Source: Pseudomonas paralactis
GTDB taxonomy: Bacteria; Pseudomonadota; Gammaproteobacteria; Pseudomonadales; Pseudomonadaceae
Assembly (NCBI RefSeq): GCF_001439735.1
Contig: NZ_JYLN01000006.1
Coordinates: 186,001 to 250,000 of the forward strand
Direction of reading: 5' to 3'
DNA: 64,000 nucleotides
Part shown: piece by piece, positions 52,184 to 60,270 of the stretch
Numbering within the stretch: the stretch's first letter is position 1
How the letters are laid out: the number at the start of each line of letters is the position of its first letter
The notes under the pieces: model-generated
Database searches by the model: none
What the model saw: the letters and a program-made list of their open reading frames with translations, nothing else
What the model was told of the DNA's origin: nothing
Program-made: the position numbers and the translations under genes

Positions 52184-52447
52184 ATGAAGGATCATCCGAC
52201 CAGAGCCGAAATCAGCGAAAAAGTGATCCAGCTATTCGTCGATATCATCGGCTTTATCGACCGAAGCGAGGTGTCGGAGCAAACCGACTTCATCCATGAC
52301 TTCGACATCATTGATGACGACCTGACCTGCTTTGTCATGCAGATCAAGTGGCAGTTCAAGCTGCAAGCGACGCAGGAGGATTGGGATCACATCACTACGA
52401 TTGAGCAGGTAGTCGATTTGATTGTTCAGCGTTCGACTCTTCGGTGA
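52184..52447 (+). CDS. Small acyl-carrier-like protein (no serine at the pantetheine site)
   Basis: The 87-residue protein starts at ATG 52184 (MKDHPTRAEISEKVIQLFVD); the longer frame to 52013 covers a REPIN. Its helical pattern, acidic helix II region (FIHDFDIIDDDLTCFVMQIK) and C-terminal helix (ITTIEQVVDLIVQR) look like an acyl carrier protein, and TTIEQVVDLI is close to the ACP C-terminal helix. The position of the 4'-phosphopantetheine serine holds Asp (DDDL), so it could not be charged. It may be a DUF1493-like degenerate carrier; role unknown. GGAGAGG lies 13 bases upstream. Confidence 0.7.
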   Translation: MKDHPTRAEISEKVIQLFVDIIGFIDRSEVSEQTDFIHDFDIIDDDLTCFVMQIKWQFKLQATQEDWDHITTIEQVVDLIVQRSTLR

Positions 52448-52456
52448 GGCCACTGA

Positions 52457-52533
52457 CGCCATCGCAGGCAAGCCAGCTCCCACAGTTGGCAGTACGCGAT
52501 CCCTGTGGGAGCCGGGCTTGCCCGCGATGGCGA
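52457..52533. repeat. Outward-facing REP pair, mixed class
   Basis: An inverted GCTGGCTTGCC-class arm (52457-52483) is followed by a forward arm of the GCCGGGCTTGCCCGC variant (52504-52533). It lies between the ACP-like gene and the 3' end of an Lrp-type gene. Confidence 0.82.
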
Positions 52534-52537
52534 TCGC

Positions 52538-52999
52538 TCAGCCAGCATTTTTCCCATGGGCTTCCAACTGCCCCAACGGCACCCGCCGCTCTATGGCGCT
52601 GGACAAAATAATTGAGGTCTTGCTGAACCCGAACTTCGCGACCCTGTTAATCAGGTTCTCCAACTCGGGCATCGAGCCCACCGCCGCTTGCATGATCACG
52701 CACGGGTCGCCCGTGACGCGGTGGCATTCGGTCAGTTCGGGAATTTGCGCCAGGGCGTCGTACACCTTCTGGCTGCCATGATTGGTCAGCCGCAGTTCGA
52801 TCACGCATTGAATCGGCAAACCGACCTTGGATAAATCCACTTTGGCCTGGTACCCGGTGATCACTCCGCTGGCCTCCAGCTTGGCCACGCGTTCGGCCAC
52901 GGCGGGGGCGGAGAGGTTTACGGTGCGCGCCAGCTGCGCGTAGGAAGCACGGCCATCTTCAAGCAGGGCGCTTAGGAGCATTCGGTCGTATTTGTCCAT
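52538..52999 (-). CDS. Lrp/AsnC family regulator, divergent from an EamA permease
   Basis: I start at ATG 52997-52999 (MDKYDRMLLSALLEDGRASY), giving 153 residues. The winged helix (LARTVNLSAPAVAERVAKLE) is followed by a RAM domain (LPIQCVIELRLTNHGSQKVY, VTGDPCVIMQAAVGSMPELE). It is divergent from an EamA exporter with 160 bases between. This arrangement is common for Lrp regulators that turn on an adjacent amino-acid exporter. Confidence 0.93.
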   Translation of the reverse strand: MDKYDRMLLSALLEDGRASYAQLARTVNLSAPAVAERVAKLEASGVITGYQAKVDLSKVGLPIQCVIELRLTNHGSQKVYDALAQIPELTECHRVTGDPCVIMQAAVGSMPELENLINRVAKFGFSKTSIILSSAIERRVPLGQLEAHGKNAG

Positions 53000-53159
53000 G
53001 GTAAGGCTCCGGTTGCGCGTGGCTTTCGAAAGCACGGGTTATAGCCCTCATAACCATGGTTTGAAAAGTGTACGGGCGGTTTAAACAGGTTTTGTAACTT
53101 AAGTTTATCCAGCTTCGTTTCTAGAATAAGTCTCCCTTTACCTGCCATCGAGCCGCCCC

Positions 53160-54056
53160 ATGCCTGGCCCACGTCGCTTTCCCTTACCGTTGATCGCCGC
53201 CTTTTTTGCGTTGTATGTGATCTGGGGTTCCACCTATCTGGTGATTCGTATCGGCGTGGAGTACTGGCCGCCGCTGTTGCTGGCGGGGATTCGGTTTTGC
53301 ACGGCGGGGGTGTTGATGTATGCGTACCTCAGGTGGCGCGGGGTGCCGGCGCCGACCTGGCCGCAGTGGAAGGCAGCCGGGATGATCGGCATTTTATTGC
53401 TCACCGTGGGTAATGGTGGCGTCAGTGTGGCGGAACATATGGGTGTGTCGTCCGGCGTGGCCGCGCTGGCGGTGGCGACGGTGCCGCTGTTTACCTTGCT
53501 GTGTGGGTTTTTCTGGGGCGCGCGTAATACGCGGCTGGAATGGGCCGGGGTGATTCTGGGCATCATCGGTATCGCCATGCTCAACATGGGCAGTACCTTG
53601 CAGTCGAGCCCGTTGGGTGCGGTGTTGCTGTTGATGGCGGCCGCGTCCTGGGCCTTCGGCTCGGTGTGGAGCCGCCATTTGCCGCTGCCTCAAGGCGCCA
53701 TGGCCAGTGCCGCAGAAATGCTCGTGGCCGGCGTGGCGCTGCTGATCGTCAGCGCGTTGTCTGGCGAGCACCTGCAGGCCATGCCGCCGCTGGAAGGCTG
53801 GTTGGCCCTGGCGTACCTCACGGTGTTCGGCTCGATCATCGCCTTCAACGCCTACATGTACCTGCTCAAGCACGTACGCCCGGCGGCGGCGACCAGTTAC
53901 GCCTATGTGAACCCGGCCGTGGCGGTGTTGCTGGGGATTGTGTTCGTCGGTGAGAGCATCGGCCTGGAAGAAGCCCTGGCAATGCTGGTGATCATCAGCG
54001 CGGTGTTGCTGATCAGCCTGCCCCAATGGCGCAAGCCCAAACCCGAAATAAGGTAA
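53160..54056 (+). CDS. EamA/DMT-family exporter
   Basis: The 298-residue protein has about ten membrane helices in two EamA repeats (IAAFFALYVIWGSTYLVIRI and LLLMAAASWAFGSVWSRHLP start the halves). The GSTYLVIRIG and YAYVNPAVAVLLGIVFVGE segments resemble YedA-type metabolite exporters. The divergent Lrp-type gene suggests an amino acid or amine as substrate and effector. Confidence 0.9.
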   Translation: MPGPRRFPLPLIAAFFALYVIWGSTYLVIRIGVEYWPPLLLAGIRFCTAGVLMYAYLRWRGVPAPTWPQWKAAGMIGILLLTVGNGGVSVAEHMGVSSGVAALAVATVPLFTLLCGFFWGARNTRLEWAGVILGIIGIAMLNMGSTLQSSPLGAVLLLMAAASWAFGSVWSRHLPLPQGAMASAAEMLVAGVALLIVSALSGEHLQAMPPLEGWLALAYLTVFGSIIAFNAYMYLLKHVRPAAATSYAYVNPAVAVLLGIVFVGESIGLEEALAMLVIISAVLLISLPQWRKPKPEIR

Positions 54057-54104
54057 ACTGCCGCGCATTACGCCCTTGCGCTGAATTTTTCCTACGGTAA
54101 CTAC

Positions 54105-55439
54105 ATGACTTTCGCCACCCTTGGCCTGATCGAACCCTTGCTGCGCGCCCTTGAGACGCTTGGCTACCAGACCCCGACGCCGGTGCAGGCCCAAGCCATT
54201 CCGGCCGTGCTGGCCGGTCGCGACCTGATGGCCGCGGCCCAGACCGGCACCGGCAAGACCGCAGGTTTCGCCTTGCCGCTGCTGCAACTGTTGACCATGG
54301 AAGGGCCGAAAGTCGCCGCCAACTCGGCGCGTGCGCTGATCCTGTGCCCCACTCGCGAGCTGGCTGAGCAGGTTCACGCCAGCGTTGCCGAGTACGCCCA
54401 ACACCTGCCGCTGACCACTTACGCGGTGTACGGCGGCGTGAGCATCAACCCGCAGATGATGAAGCTGCGCAAGGGTGTGGACATTCTGGTCGCCACCCCT
54501 GGCCGCCTGATCGACCTGTTCCGCCAGAACGCGCTGAAGCTCAACCAGCTGCAAACCCTGGTGCTGGATGAAGCCGACCGTATGCTCGACCTGGGCTTCT
54601 CCGAAGAACTGGCGAACATCTATCGCATGTTGCCGAAAAAGCGCCAGACCCTGCTATTTTCCGCGACCTTCTCCGATGACATCCGCCTGCTGGCCGGGCA
54701 GATGCTCAACGACCCGCTGAGCATCGAGGTCAGCCCGCGCAACGTTGCCGCCAACACCGTCAAACAGTGGGTGGTGCCGGTAGACAAAAAGCGCAAGCCG
54801 GAGCTGTTTGTGCACCTGATGCGCAAAGGCCGCTGGAAGCAGGTGCTGGTATTCGCCAAGACCCGCAACGGCGTAGACGCTCTGGTGGACAAGTTGCAGG
54901 GCCTGGGGATCAACGCCGACGGCATTCATGGCGACAAACCCCAAGCCACCCGCCAACGCGCACTGGACCGCTTCAAGGCCAGCGAAGTGCAAATCCTGGT
55001 GGCCACCGATGTGGCGGCCCGTGGTCTGGATATCGAAGACCTGCCGCTGGTGGTCAACTTTGACCTGCCGATCGTGGCCGAGGACTACATCCACCGTATC
55101 GGCCGTACCGGGCGTGCGGGCAACACCGGTGAGGCGATTTCCCTGGTGTGCGCCGATGAGGTGAACATGCTCTCGGCCATCGAGATGCTGACCCGTCAGA
55201 CCCTCACCCGCAAGATGGAACCGGATTTCGAACCGGAGCACCGCGTGCCGGACACCGATGCCAGCGGGCAGGTGGTGAAGAAACCGAAAAAGCCGAAGAA
55301 GCCTAAAGCGTCCGGTGGTGGCGGTAAGCGCAACTTGGGTAAATGGGTAGACAGTGGGGACGTAGCCCCGGCCGAGCCTTCGATCAAGCCGGTGCGCAAG
55401 GTGCCGGTTTTTAACACTGGGCCGCGTAAGAAGAAGTGA
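54105..55439 (+). CDS. rhlE: DEAD-box RNA helicase RhlE
   Basis: RhlE-type helicases remodel RNA in ribosome assembly and mRNA decay. The 444-residue protein shows the Q-motif GYQTPTPVQAQAIP, motif I AQTGTGKT, motif II LDEADRMLDLGF, motif III SATFSDD, and motif VI HRIGRTGRAG. A basic Lys/Pro-rich tail (KKPKKPKKPKASGGGGKRN) would bind RNA. It lies 48 bases after the EamA gene on the same strand. Confidence 0.94.
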   Translation: MTFATLGLIEPLLRALETLGYQTPTPVQAQAIPAVLAGRDLMAAAQTGTGKTAGFALPLLQLLTMEGPKVAANSARALILCPTRELAEQVHASVAEYAQHLPLTTYAVYGGVSINPQMMKLRKGVDILVATPGRLIDLFRQNALKLNQLQTLVLDEADRMLDLGFSEELANIYRMLPKKRQTLLFSATFSDDIRLLAGQMLNDPLSIEVSPRNVAANTVKQWVVPVDKKRKPELFVHLMRKGRWKQVLVFAKTRNGVDALVDKLQGLGINADGIHGDKPQATRQRALDRFKASEVQILVATDVAARGLDIEDLPLVVNFDLPIVAEDYIHRIGRTGRAGNTGEAISLVCADEVNMLSAIEMLTRQTLTRKMEPDFEPEHRVPDTDASGQVVKKPKKPKKPKASGGGGKRNLGKWVDSGDVAPAEPSIKPVRKVPVFNTGPRKKK

Positions 55440-55460
55440 TTTTCGCGGTGGCTGATGGCC

Positions 55461-55540
55461 TCATCGCAGGCAAGCCAGCTTCCACCTTTTGAATTGTGAA
55501 CACAGTCAAAGGTGGGAGCTGGCTTGCCTGCGATGGCGGC
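55461..55540. repeat. Outward-facing REP pair, GCTGGCTTGCCTGCGAT class
   Basis: The inverted arm (TCATCGCAGGCAAGCCAG) precedes the forward arm (GGTGGGAGCTGGCTTGCCTG), with a 30-base central part containing TTTTGAATTGTG. It separates the convergent rhlE and flavoprotein genes. Confidence 0.85.
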
Positions 55541-55559
55541 CTTAAGTCCACCGCAGCGC

Positions 55560-56786
55560 TCAGCGGTTAAGCCACTCCAACATCCCCAGCCCAGCCGCCC
55601 GGCCACTGGCAAAACACCCGGTCAGCAAATACCCACCGGTCGGCGCTTCCCAATCGAGCATTTCCCCCGCACAAAACACCCCAGGCAACGGCTTGAGCAT
55701 CAACCGCTCATCCAGCGCTTCAAACGGCACACCCCCCGCCGTGCTGATCGCCTCATCCATCGGCCGCGTTTTCACCAATGTCAGCGGCAACGCCTTGATA
55801 TCCACCGCCAATTGCGCCGGATCGGTGAAGTGTTCAGCGGGCGTCAGCTCGCGCAACAACGCCGCTTTCACGCCATCCAATCCCAACTGACTGTGCAAAT
55901 GCTTGCTCATCGAACGCGAGCCACGGGGCTTGGCCAATGCGGCCTGCACCTTGTCCAACGGCTTGCTGGGCAGCAAATCGATATGCACCGTGGCCGCACC
56001 GTCGCGGTTGATTGCTTCGCGAATCGGCGCCGACAAGGCGTAAATCAAACTGCCTTCAATGCCGGTGGCGGTGATCACGCATTCGCCCAGCCGAGGCTTG
56101 TCATCCCCCAGGCCAATGGCGACGTTTTTCAACGGCGCGCCGGCGAATTTACTGACCATCAACTCGCTCCAGGCTGACACTTCAAACCCGCAGTTGCTCG
56201 GTTGCAGCCGCACATAGGGCAGGCCTTTGCCTTCAAACAGGTTGAGCCATGCACCGTCGGAGCCCAATCGCGACCAGCTGCCGCCGCCCAGGGCCAGCAG
56301 CACGGCGTCGCTGTGGACAACTTTTTCGCCATCCAGGCTGTGGATAAGTAAATCGCCCTCGGCATTCCAACCCGTCCAACGATGACGGGTGTGGATAACC
56401 ACACCGTGCTCCCGCAGGCGCTTGAGCCAGGCCCGCAGCAGCGGTGCAGCTTTCATATCGGTAGGAAATACGCGGCCGGAGGTGCCGACGAAGGTCTGGA
56501 TACCCAGGCCATGGATCCATTCGCACAACGCTTCGGCGCCAAAGCTGCGCAGTAACGGCGCCATGTGCGGCGCGCGTTCGGCATAGCGCGACAGGAACGC
56601 CGGGTACGCCTCGGAGTGGGTGATGTTCATGCCGCCCACGCCTGCCAGCAGGAACTTGCGCCCCACTGAAGGCATGCCGTCGTACAGGTCCACGCGCACG
56701 CCCGCCTGGCTCAAAACTTCAGCGGCCATCAGCCCGGCGGGGCCGCCGCCGATAATGGAGACGTGGTGGGCAGAAGTCTGAGGCAT
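55560..56786 (-). CDS. TIGR03862/HI0933-type flavoprotein
   Basis: The 408-residue protein has an N-terminal Rossmann FAD motif (SIIGGGPAGLMAAEVLSQAG), the HI0933 signature KFLLAGVGGMNITHSEAYP and an FAD-binding C-terminal region (VPFEALDERLMLKPLPGVFC, DWEAPTGGYLLTGCFASGRA). HI0933/BaiN proteins are flavin-dependent oxidoreductases, some of which reduce double bonds; the substrate here is unknown. Confidence 0.9.
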   Translation of the reverse strand: MPQTSAHHVSIIGGGPAGLMAAEVLSQAGVRVDLYDGMPSVGRKFLLAGVGGMNITHSEAYPAFLSRYAERAPHMAPLLRSFGAEALCEWIHGLGIQTFVGTSGRVFPTDMKAAPLLRAWLKRLREHGVVIHTRHRWTGWNAEGDLLIHSLDGEKVVHSDAVLLALGGGSWSRLGSDGAWLNLFEGKGLPYVRLQPSNCGFEVSAWSELMVSKFAGAPLKNVAIGLGDDKPRLGECVITATGIEGSLIYALSAPIREAINRDGAATVHIDLLPSKPLDKVQAALAKPRGSRSMSKHLHSQLGLDGVKAALLRELTPAEHFTDPAQLAVDIKALPLTLVKTRPMDEAISTAGGVPFEALDERLMLKPLPGVFCAGEMLDWEAPTGGYLLTGCFASGRAAGLGMLEWLNR

Positions 56787-56911
56787 GGGCAGGGCTACGG
56801 TGATGTGAATAGGCCGAGCATTCTACCCGACCACGACGCCGCTGCCTGATCAAAAAACGTACACTTTCCTACAGGCCATACGGCTACTCGCTTGCAGCCG
56901 CTTACGCTCAA

Positions 56912-56948
56912 GTTACCCACAGGCCGTTCCACAGGCATTGTGGGTAAC
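56912..56948. other. Perfect 10-bp inverted repeat resembling paired DnaA boxes
   Basis: GTTACCCACA (56912-56921) and TGTGGGTAAC (56939-56948) flank a 17-base centre. Each contains TTACCCACA, one base from the DnaA consensus TTATCCACA. The 171-base gap between the histone-deacetylase-fold and flavoprotein genes holds no other feature. It could equally be a plain mRNA hairpin past the deacetylase-fold gene. Confidence 0.4.
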
Positions 56949-56957
56949 GCTCACACT

Positions 56958-57878
56958 TCAATGACAGCCTGATGACGTCCATACCCGTTGCGCGCTGTGG
57001 TGCAAGATGCCGTGGCGGCGGGCGAGGGCGGGGCGGTCCTTGCTGTAACCGCCGCCGATCACGCCCATCACCGGAATGTCGCGGCCCAGGCAGTGGCGCA
57101 TCACGCTTTCATCACGGGCGGCGACGCCTTCGTCTGTCAGCTTGAGGTAACCGAGGGCGTCGTCCTTGTGCACATCCACGCCGGCGTCGTACAGCACCAG
57201 GTCAGGCTGGTAGAGCGGCAGCAGGTAGTTGAGCGCATCATCCACCACCTTGAGGTAGTCGGCATCGCCCATGCCCATGGGCAGCGGGATGTCCCAGTCG
57301 CTCTGGGCCTTACGGGCCGGGAAGTTCTTTTCGCAATGCAGCGACACAGTGATGGCCTCCGGCGTGTCGTGCAGGATGCGTGCGGTGCCATCGCCCTGGT
57401 GCACGTCGCAGTCGAAGATCAGCACGCGATTGACCCGGCCGCTGGCCAGCAGGTAGCGGCTGATCACCGCCAGGTCGTTGAAAATGCAGAAACCCGCTGG
57501 GTAATCGTAATGGGCATGATGGGTGCCACCGGCCAAATGGCAGGCCAGGCCATGTTCCAGGGCCTGCTCGGCCGCGAGTATCGAGCCGCCCACCGCCCGC
57601 ACCGTACGTCGGGCCAGGGCTTCGCTCCAGGGCAGGCCGAGGCGGCGCTGGTCTTCGCGGGACAGTTCGCCGCCCATGTAGCGTTCGATATACCCAGGTT
57701 CATGGGCCAGGGCCAATATATCTGCCGGGCACAACTGCGGGCGCAGCAATTGGCTGTCCTGGGTCAGGCCGGTGTCCACCAGGTGGTCACGCAACAGGCG
57801 AAACTTGTCCATGGGGAAGCGGTGGTCGGCCGGGAACTCAGGGCTGTAGTCTTCGTGGTAGATCAATGGCAAGGGCAT
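56958..57878 (-). CDS. Histone-deacetylase-fold deacylase
   Basis: The 306-residue protein starts at ATG 57876-57878 (MPLPLIYHEDYSPEFPADHR). Zinc-site and catalytic motifs are GGTHHAHYDYPAGFCIFNDL, the FDCDVHQGDGTA zinc Asp/His and YDAGVDVHKDD. These are typical of class I/IV-like bacterial deacylases such as acetoin-utilisation or polyamine deacetylases; the substrate is open. It is divergent from the GNAT gene. Confidence 0.9.
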   Translation of the reverse strand: MPLPLIYHEDYSPEFPADHRFPMDKFRLLRDHLVDTGLTQDSQLLRPQLCPADILALAHEPGYIERYMGGELSREDQRRLGLPWSEALARRTVRAVGGSILAAEQALEHGLACHLAGGTHHAHYDYPAGFCIFNDLAVISRYLLASGRVNRVLIFDCDVHQGDGTARILHDTPEAITVSLHCEKNFPARKAQSDWDIPLPMGMGDADYLKVVDDALNYLLPLYQPDLVLYDAGVDVHKDDALGYLKLTDEGVAARDESVMRHCLGRDIPVMGVIGGGYSKDRPALARRHGILHHSAQRVWTSSGCH

Positions 57879-57954
57879 GGGATTTTCTGACGGGAACCTG
57901 CGAAGGATCTTAACAGCGCTGTACACTCACGCACATGGCAAGGCAGGGGGATCC

Positions 57955-58524
57955 ATGGAGCCGATACTGGAATTGGAAAGTGCACGCTTGGTGCTGCGCC
58001 AATGGCGCGACAGCGACCTGCCGGACTTTGCGCGCATGTGCGCCGACCCGCAGGTGATGCGCTACTTTCCGGCTCAATTGAGCCACTTGGAAAGCGCCGC
58101 GTTGATCGGCCGGATTCGCGGGCATTTCGCGGAATACGGCTTTGGTTTTTGGGCCTTGCAGCGCAAGGACACCGGCGAATTTATCGGCCTGACCGGGCTT
58201 GCGAATGTCAGCTTCGAAGCCGGCTTCACCCCGGCGGTGGAAATCGGCTGGCGCCTGGCCCGTGAGCACTGGGGCCTGGGTTATGCCAGTGAGGCCGCCT
58301 GGACGGCGCTGCGCTGTGGCTTTGATCGCTTGCAGTTGGACGAAGTCGTCGCCTTCACCACTGAAGCCAATCTGCCTTCACAAAAGGTCATGCAGGCCAT
58401 CGGTATGCATTACGATCCGCAGGCAGATTTTGAACACCCGAAAGTCGCAGCCGGTGACCCGCTGCGCCCGCATGTTTTGTACCGCATCACCCGCGCCCAA
58501 TGGTTGGACACGCTGCACGGATAA
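57955..58524 (+). CDS. GNAT N-acetyltransferase (RimJ/RimL-like)
   Basis: The 189-residue protein starts at ATG 57955 (MEPILELESARLVLRQWRDS), behind CAGGGGG. The acetyl-CoA loop is in VEIGWRLAREHWGLGYASEA, and the substrate region reads FTTEANLPSQKVMQAIGM. It is divergent from the deacylase gene by 76 bases, so an acetylation/deacetylation pair is possible but unproven. Confidence 0.9.
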   Translation: MEPILELESARLVLRQWRDSDLPDFARMCADPQVMRYFPAQLSHLESAALIGRIRGHFAEYGFGFWALQRKDTGEFIGLTGLANVSFEAGFTPAVEIGWRLAREHWGLGYASEAAWTALRCGFDRLQLDEVVAFTTEANLPSQKVMQAIGMHYDPQADFEHPKVAAGDPLRPHVLYRITRAQWLDTLHG

Positions 58525-58550
58525 GCAGGCGGTCATGCTCAATAGAAACC

Positions 58551-58650
58551 TGTAGGAGCGAGCTTGCTCGCGAAGGTCGTTAACGATGACGCAGTGCTTC
58601 TGGTTTACCGCAGCGCTCTTGCGTTCTTCGCGAGCAAGCTCGCTCCTACG
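58551..58650. repeat. REPIN, GCGAGCTTGCTCGC class
   Basis: Inward arms TGTAGGAGCGAGCTTGCTCG and its complement with spacer CGTTAACGATGACGCA. It lies between the GNAT gene and tesB. Confidence 0.92.
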
Positions 58651-58683
58651 GGTGGATACCGTTTTGCTTTGAGGAGAGTTTGA

Positions 58684-59553
58684 ATGAGCCAAGTATTGGA
58701 AGATCTGGTGGACTTGCTGACCCTGGAGCCGATCGAGGAGAACCTCTTTCGCGGCCGCAGCCAGGACCTGGGCTTTCGCCAGTTGTTCGGCGGCCAGGTG
58801 CTGGGGCAGTCGTTGTCGGCGGCCAGCCAGACCGTAGAAGAAGCGCGGCATGTGCATTCCCTGCACGGTTATTTCCTGCGCCCTGGCGATGCCGCGTTGC
58901 CGGTGGTGTATTCGGTGGACCGCGTGCGCGATGGCGGCAGCTTCAGCACGCGTCGTGTCACGGCGATTCAAAAGGGCCATCCGATTTTTACCTGCACCAC
59001 TTCGTTTCAGTACGACGAAGCAGGCTTTGAGCACCAGACCACCATGCCGGTGGTGGTGGGCCCGGAGAACCTGCCGTCGGAGCTGGAACTGACCCAGCAG
59101 CGTGCGCACCTGATCCCCGAGCACATGCGCGACAAGTTGCTGTGCCCCAAGCCCATCGAAGTGCGCCCGGTCACCGAAAAAGACCCGTTCAACCCGCAGC
59201 CGTCCGACCCGGTCAAGTACGTGTGGTTTCGTGCCGACGGCGCCCTGGCGGACTCGCCGGCGCTGCATAAGTACCTGCTGGCCTACGCCTCGGACTTTGG
59301 GCTGCTGACCACCTCATTGCTGCCCCATGGCAAGACCGTGTGGCAGAAAGACATGCAGGTTGCCAGCCTCGATCACGCGCTGTGGTTTCACGCCGACCTG
59401 CGTGCCGATGACTGGTTGCTGTATGCCATGGACAGCCCATGGGCCGGTAACTCCCGAGGTTTCTCCCGCGGCAGTGTGTACAACCGCGCCGGGCAACTGG
59501 TGGCGTCGGTGACCCAGGAAGGTTTGATCCGCCATCGCAAGGATTGGGCATGA
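58684..59553 (+). CDS. tesB: Acyl-CoA thioesterase II
   Basis: TesB hydrolyses medium- and long-chain acyl-CoA. The 289-residue protein consists of two hot-dog domains: LFGGQVLGQSLSAASQTVEE and LHGYFLRPGDAALPVVYSVD in the first, DHALWFHADLRADDWLLYAM and SRGSVYNRAGQLVASVTQEG in the second. The catalytic Asp lies in the LDHALWFHAD region. ATG 58684 follows GAGGAGAG. Its last four bases overlap the HAD gene start (ATGA). Confidence 0.95.
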   Translation: MSQVLEDLVDLLTLEPIEENLFRGRSQDLGFRQLFGGQVLGQSLSAASQTVEEARHVHSLHGYFLRPGDAALPVVYSVDRVRDGGSFSTRRVTAIQKGHPIFTCTTSFQYDEAGFEHQTTMPVVVGPENLPSELELTQQRAHLIPEHMRDKLLCPKPIEVRPVTEKDPFNPQPSDPVKYVWFRADGALADSPALHKYLLAYASDFGLLTTSLLPHGKTVWQKDMQVASLDHALWFHADLRADDWLLYAMDSPWAGNSRGFSRGSVYNRAGQLVASVTQEGLIRHRKDWA

Positions 59554-60137
59554 GCCTGTCGGACGTTAAACACTGGGTGTTCGACATGGACGGCACGCTG
59601 ACGGTGGCGGTGCATGATTTTGCCGCTATTCGCGTGGCCCTGGACATTCCACCTGAAGACGACATCCTCACGCACCTGGCGGCCTTGCCGGCCCCGGTTG
59701 CAGCCGCCAAGCACGCCTGGTTGCTGGAGCACGAGCGTGAGCTGGCCCTGGGTTCGGTGGCGGCGCAAGGCGCGGTGGAGCTGGTACGCGAATTGGCTGG
59801 GCGCGGTTATCGCTTGGGGATCCTGACCCGCAATGCGCGGGAGCTGGCCCATATCACCCTGGAGGCGATAGGCCTGGCGGACTGCTTTGCCATTGAGGAT
59901 GTGCTGGGGCGTGATGATGCGCTGCACAAGCCGGATCCGGGTGGGTTGCTGAAACTGGCGGCGGCTTGGGACGTAGCACCCAGCGAAATGGTGATGGTGG
60001 GGGATTATCGCTTTGACCTGGATTGTGGTCGGGCAGCGGGCAGCAAGACGGTGTTGGTGAACTTGCCGGAGAACCCTTGGCCGGAATTGGCGGATTGGCA
60101 TGCCGAGGATTGTGCAGCGCTGCGCCGAATGATTTGA
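59550..60137 (+). CDS. HAD-superfamily phosphatase, subfamily IA
   Basis: The 195-residue protein starts at ATG 59550, overlapping the tesB stop, so translation is coupled. HAD motifs are DMDGTL (nucleophile Asp), the threonine in ILTRN, the lysine in LHKPDPGG, and GDYRFDLDCG. Such small HAD enzymes act on phosphosugars or nucleotides; the substrate is unknown. Confidence 0.9.
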   Translation: MSLSDVKHWVFDMDGTLTVAVHDFAAIRVALDIPPEDDILTHLAALPAPVAAAKHAWLLEHERELALGSVAAQGAVELVRELAGRGYRLGILTRNARELAHITLEAIGLADCFAIEDVLGRDDALHKPDPGGLLKLAAAWDVAPSEMVMVGDYRFDLDCGRAAGSKTVLVNLPENPWPELADWHAEDCAALRRMI

Positions 60138-60158
60138 ATCGGTTAGCACAAATCCAAT

Positions 60159-60247
60159 TGTGGGAGCTGGCTTGCCTGCGATAGCGGTGGGTCAGTTGAC
60201 ACTCTGTCAACTGACAGTCCGTCATCGCAGGCAAGCCAGCTCCCACA
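60159..60247. repeat. REPIN with an extra perfect central palindrome
   Basis: Inward arms of the GCTGGCTTGCCTGCGAT class. The middle holds a perfect 11-bp palindrome, GTCAGTTGACA/TGTCAACTGAC (60191-60201 and 60205-60215, CTC loop). Almost the whole 89-base unit can therefore form one long cruciform. Confidence 0.92.
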
Positions 60248-60270
60248 TTTTTATTGGGTTTCTTCAGTGA

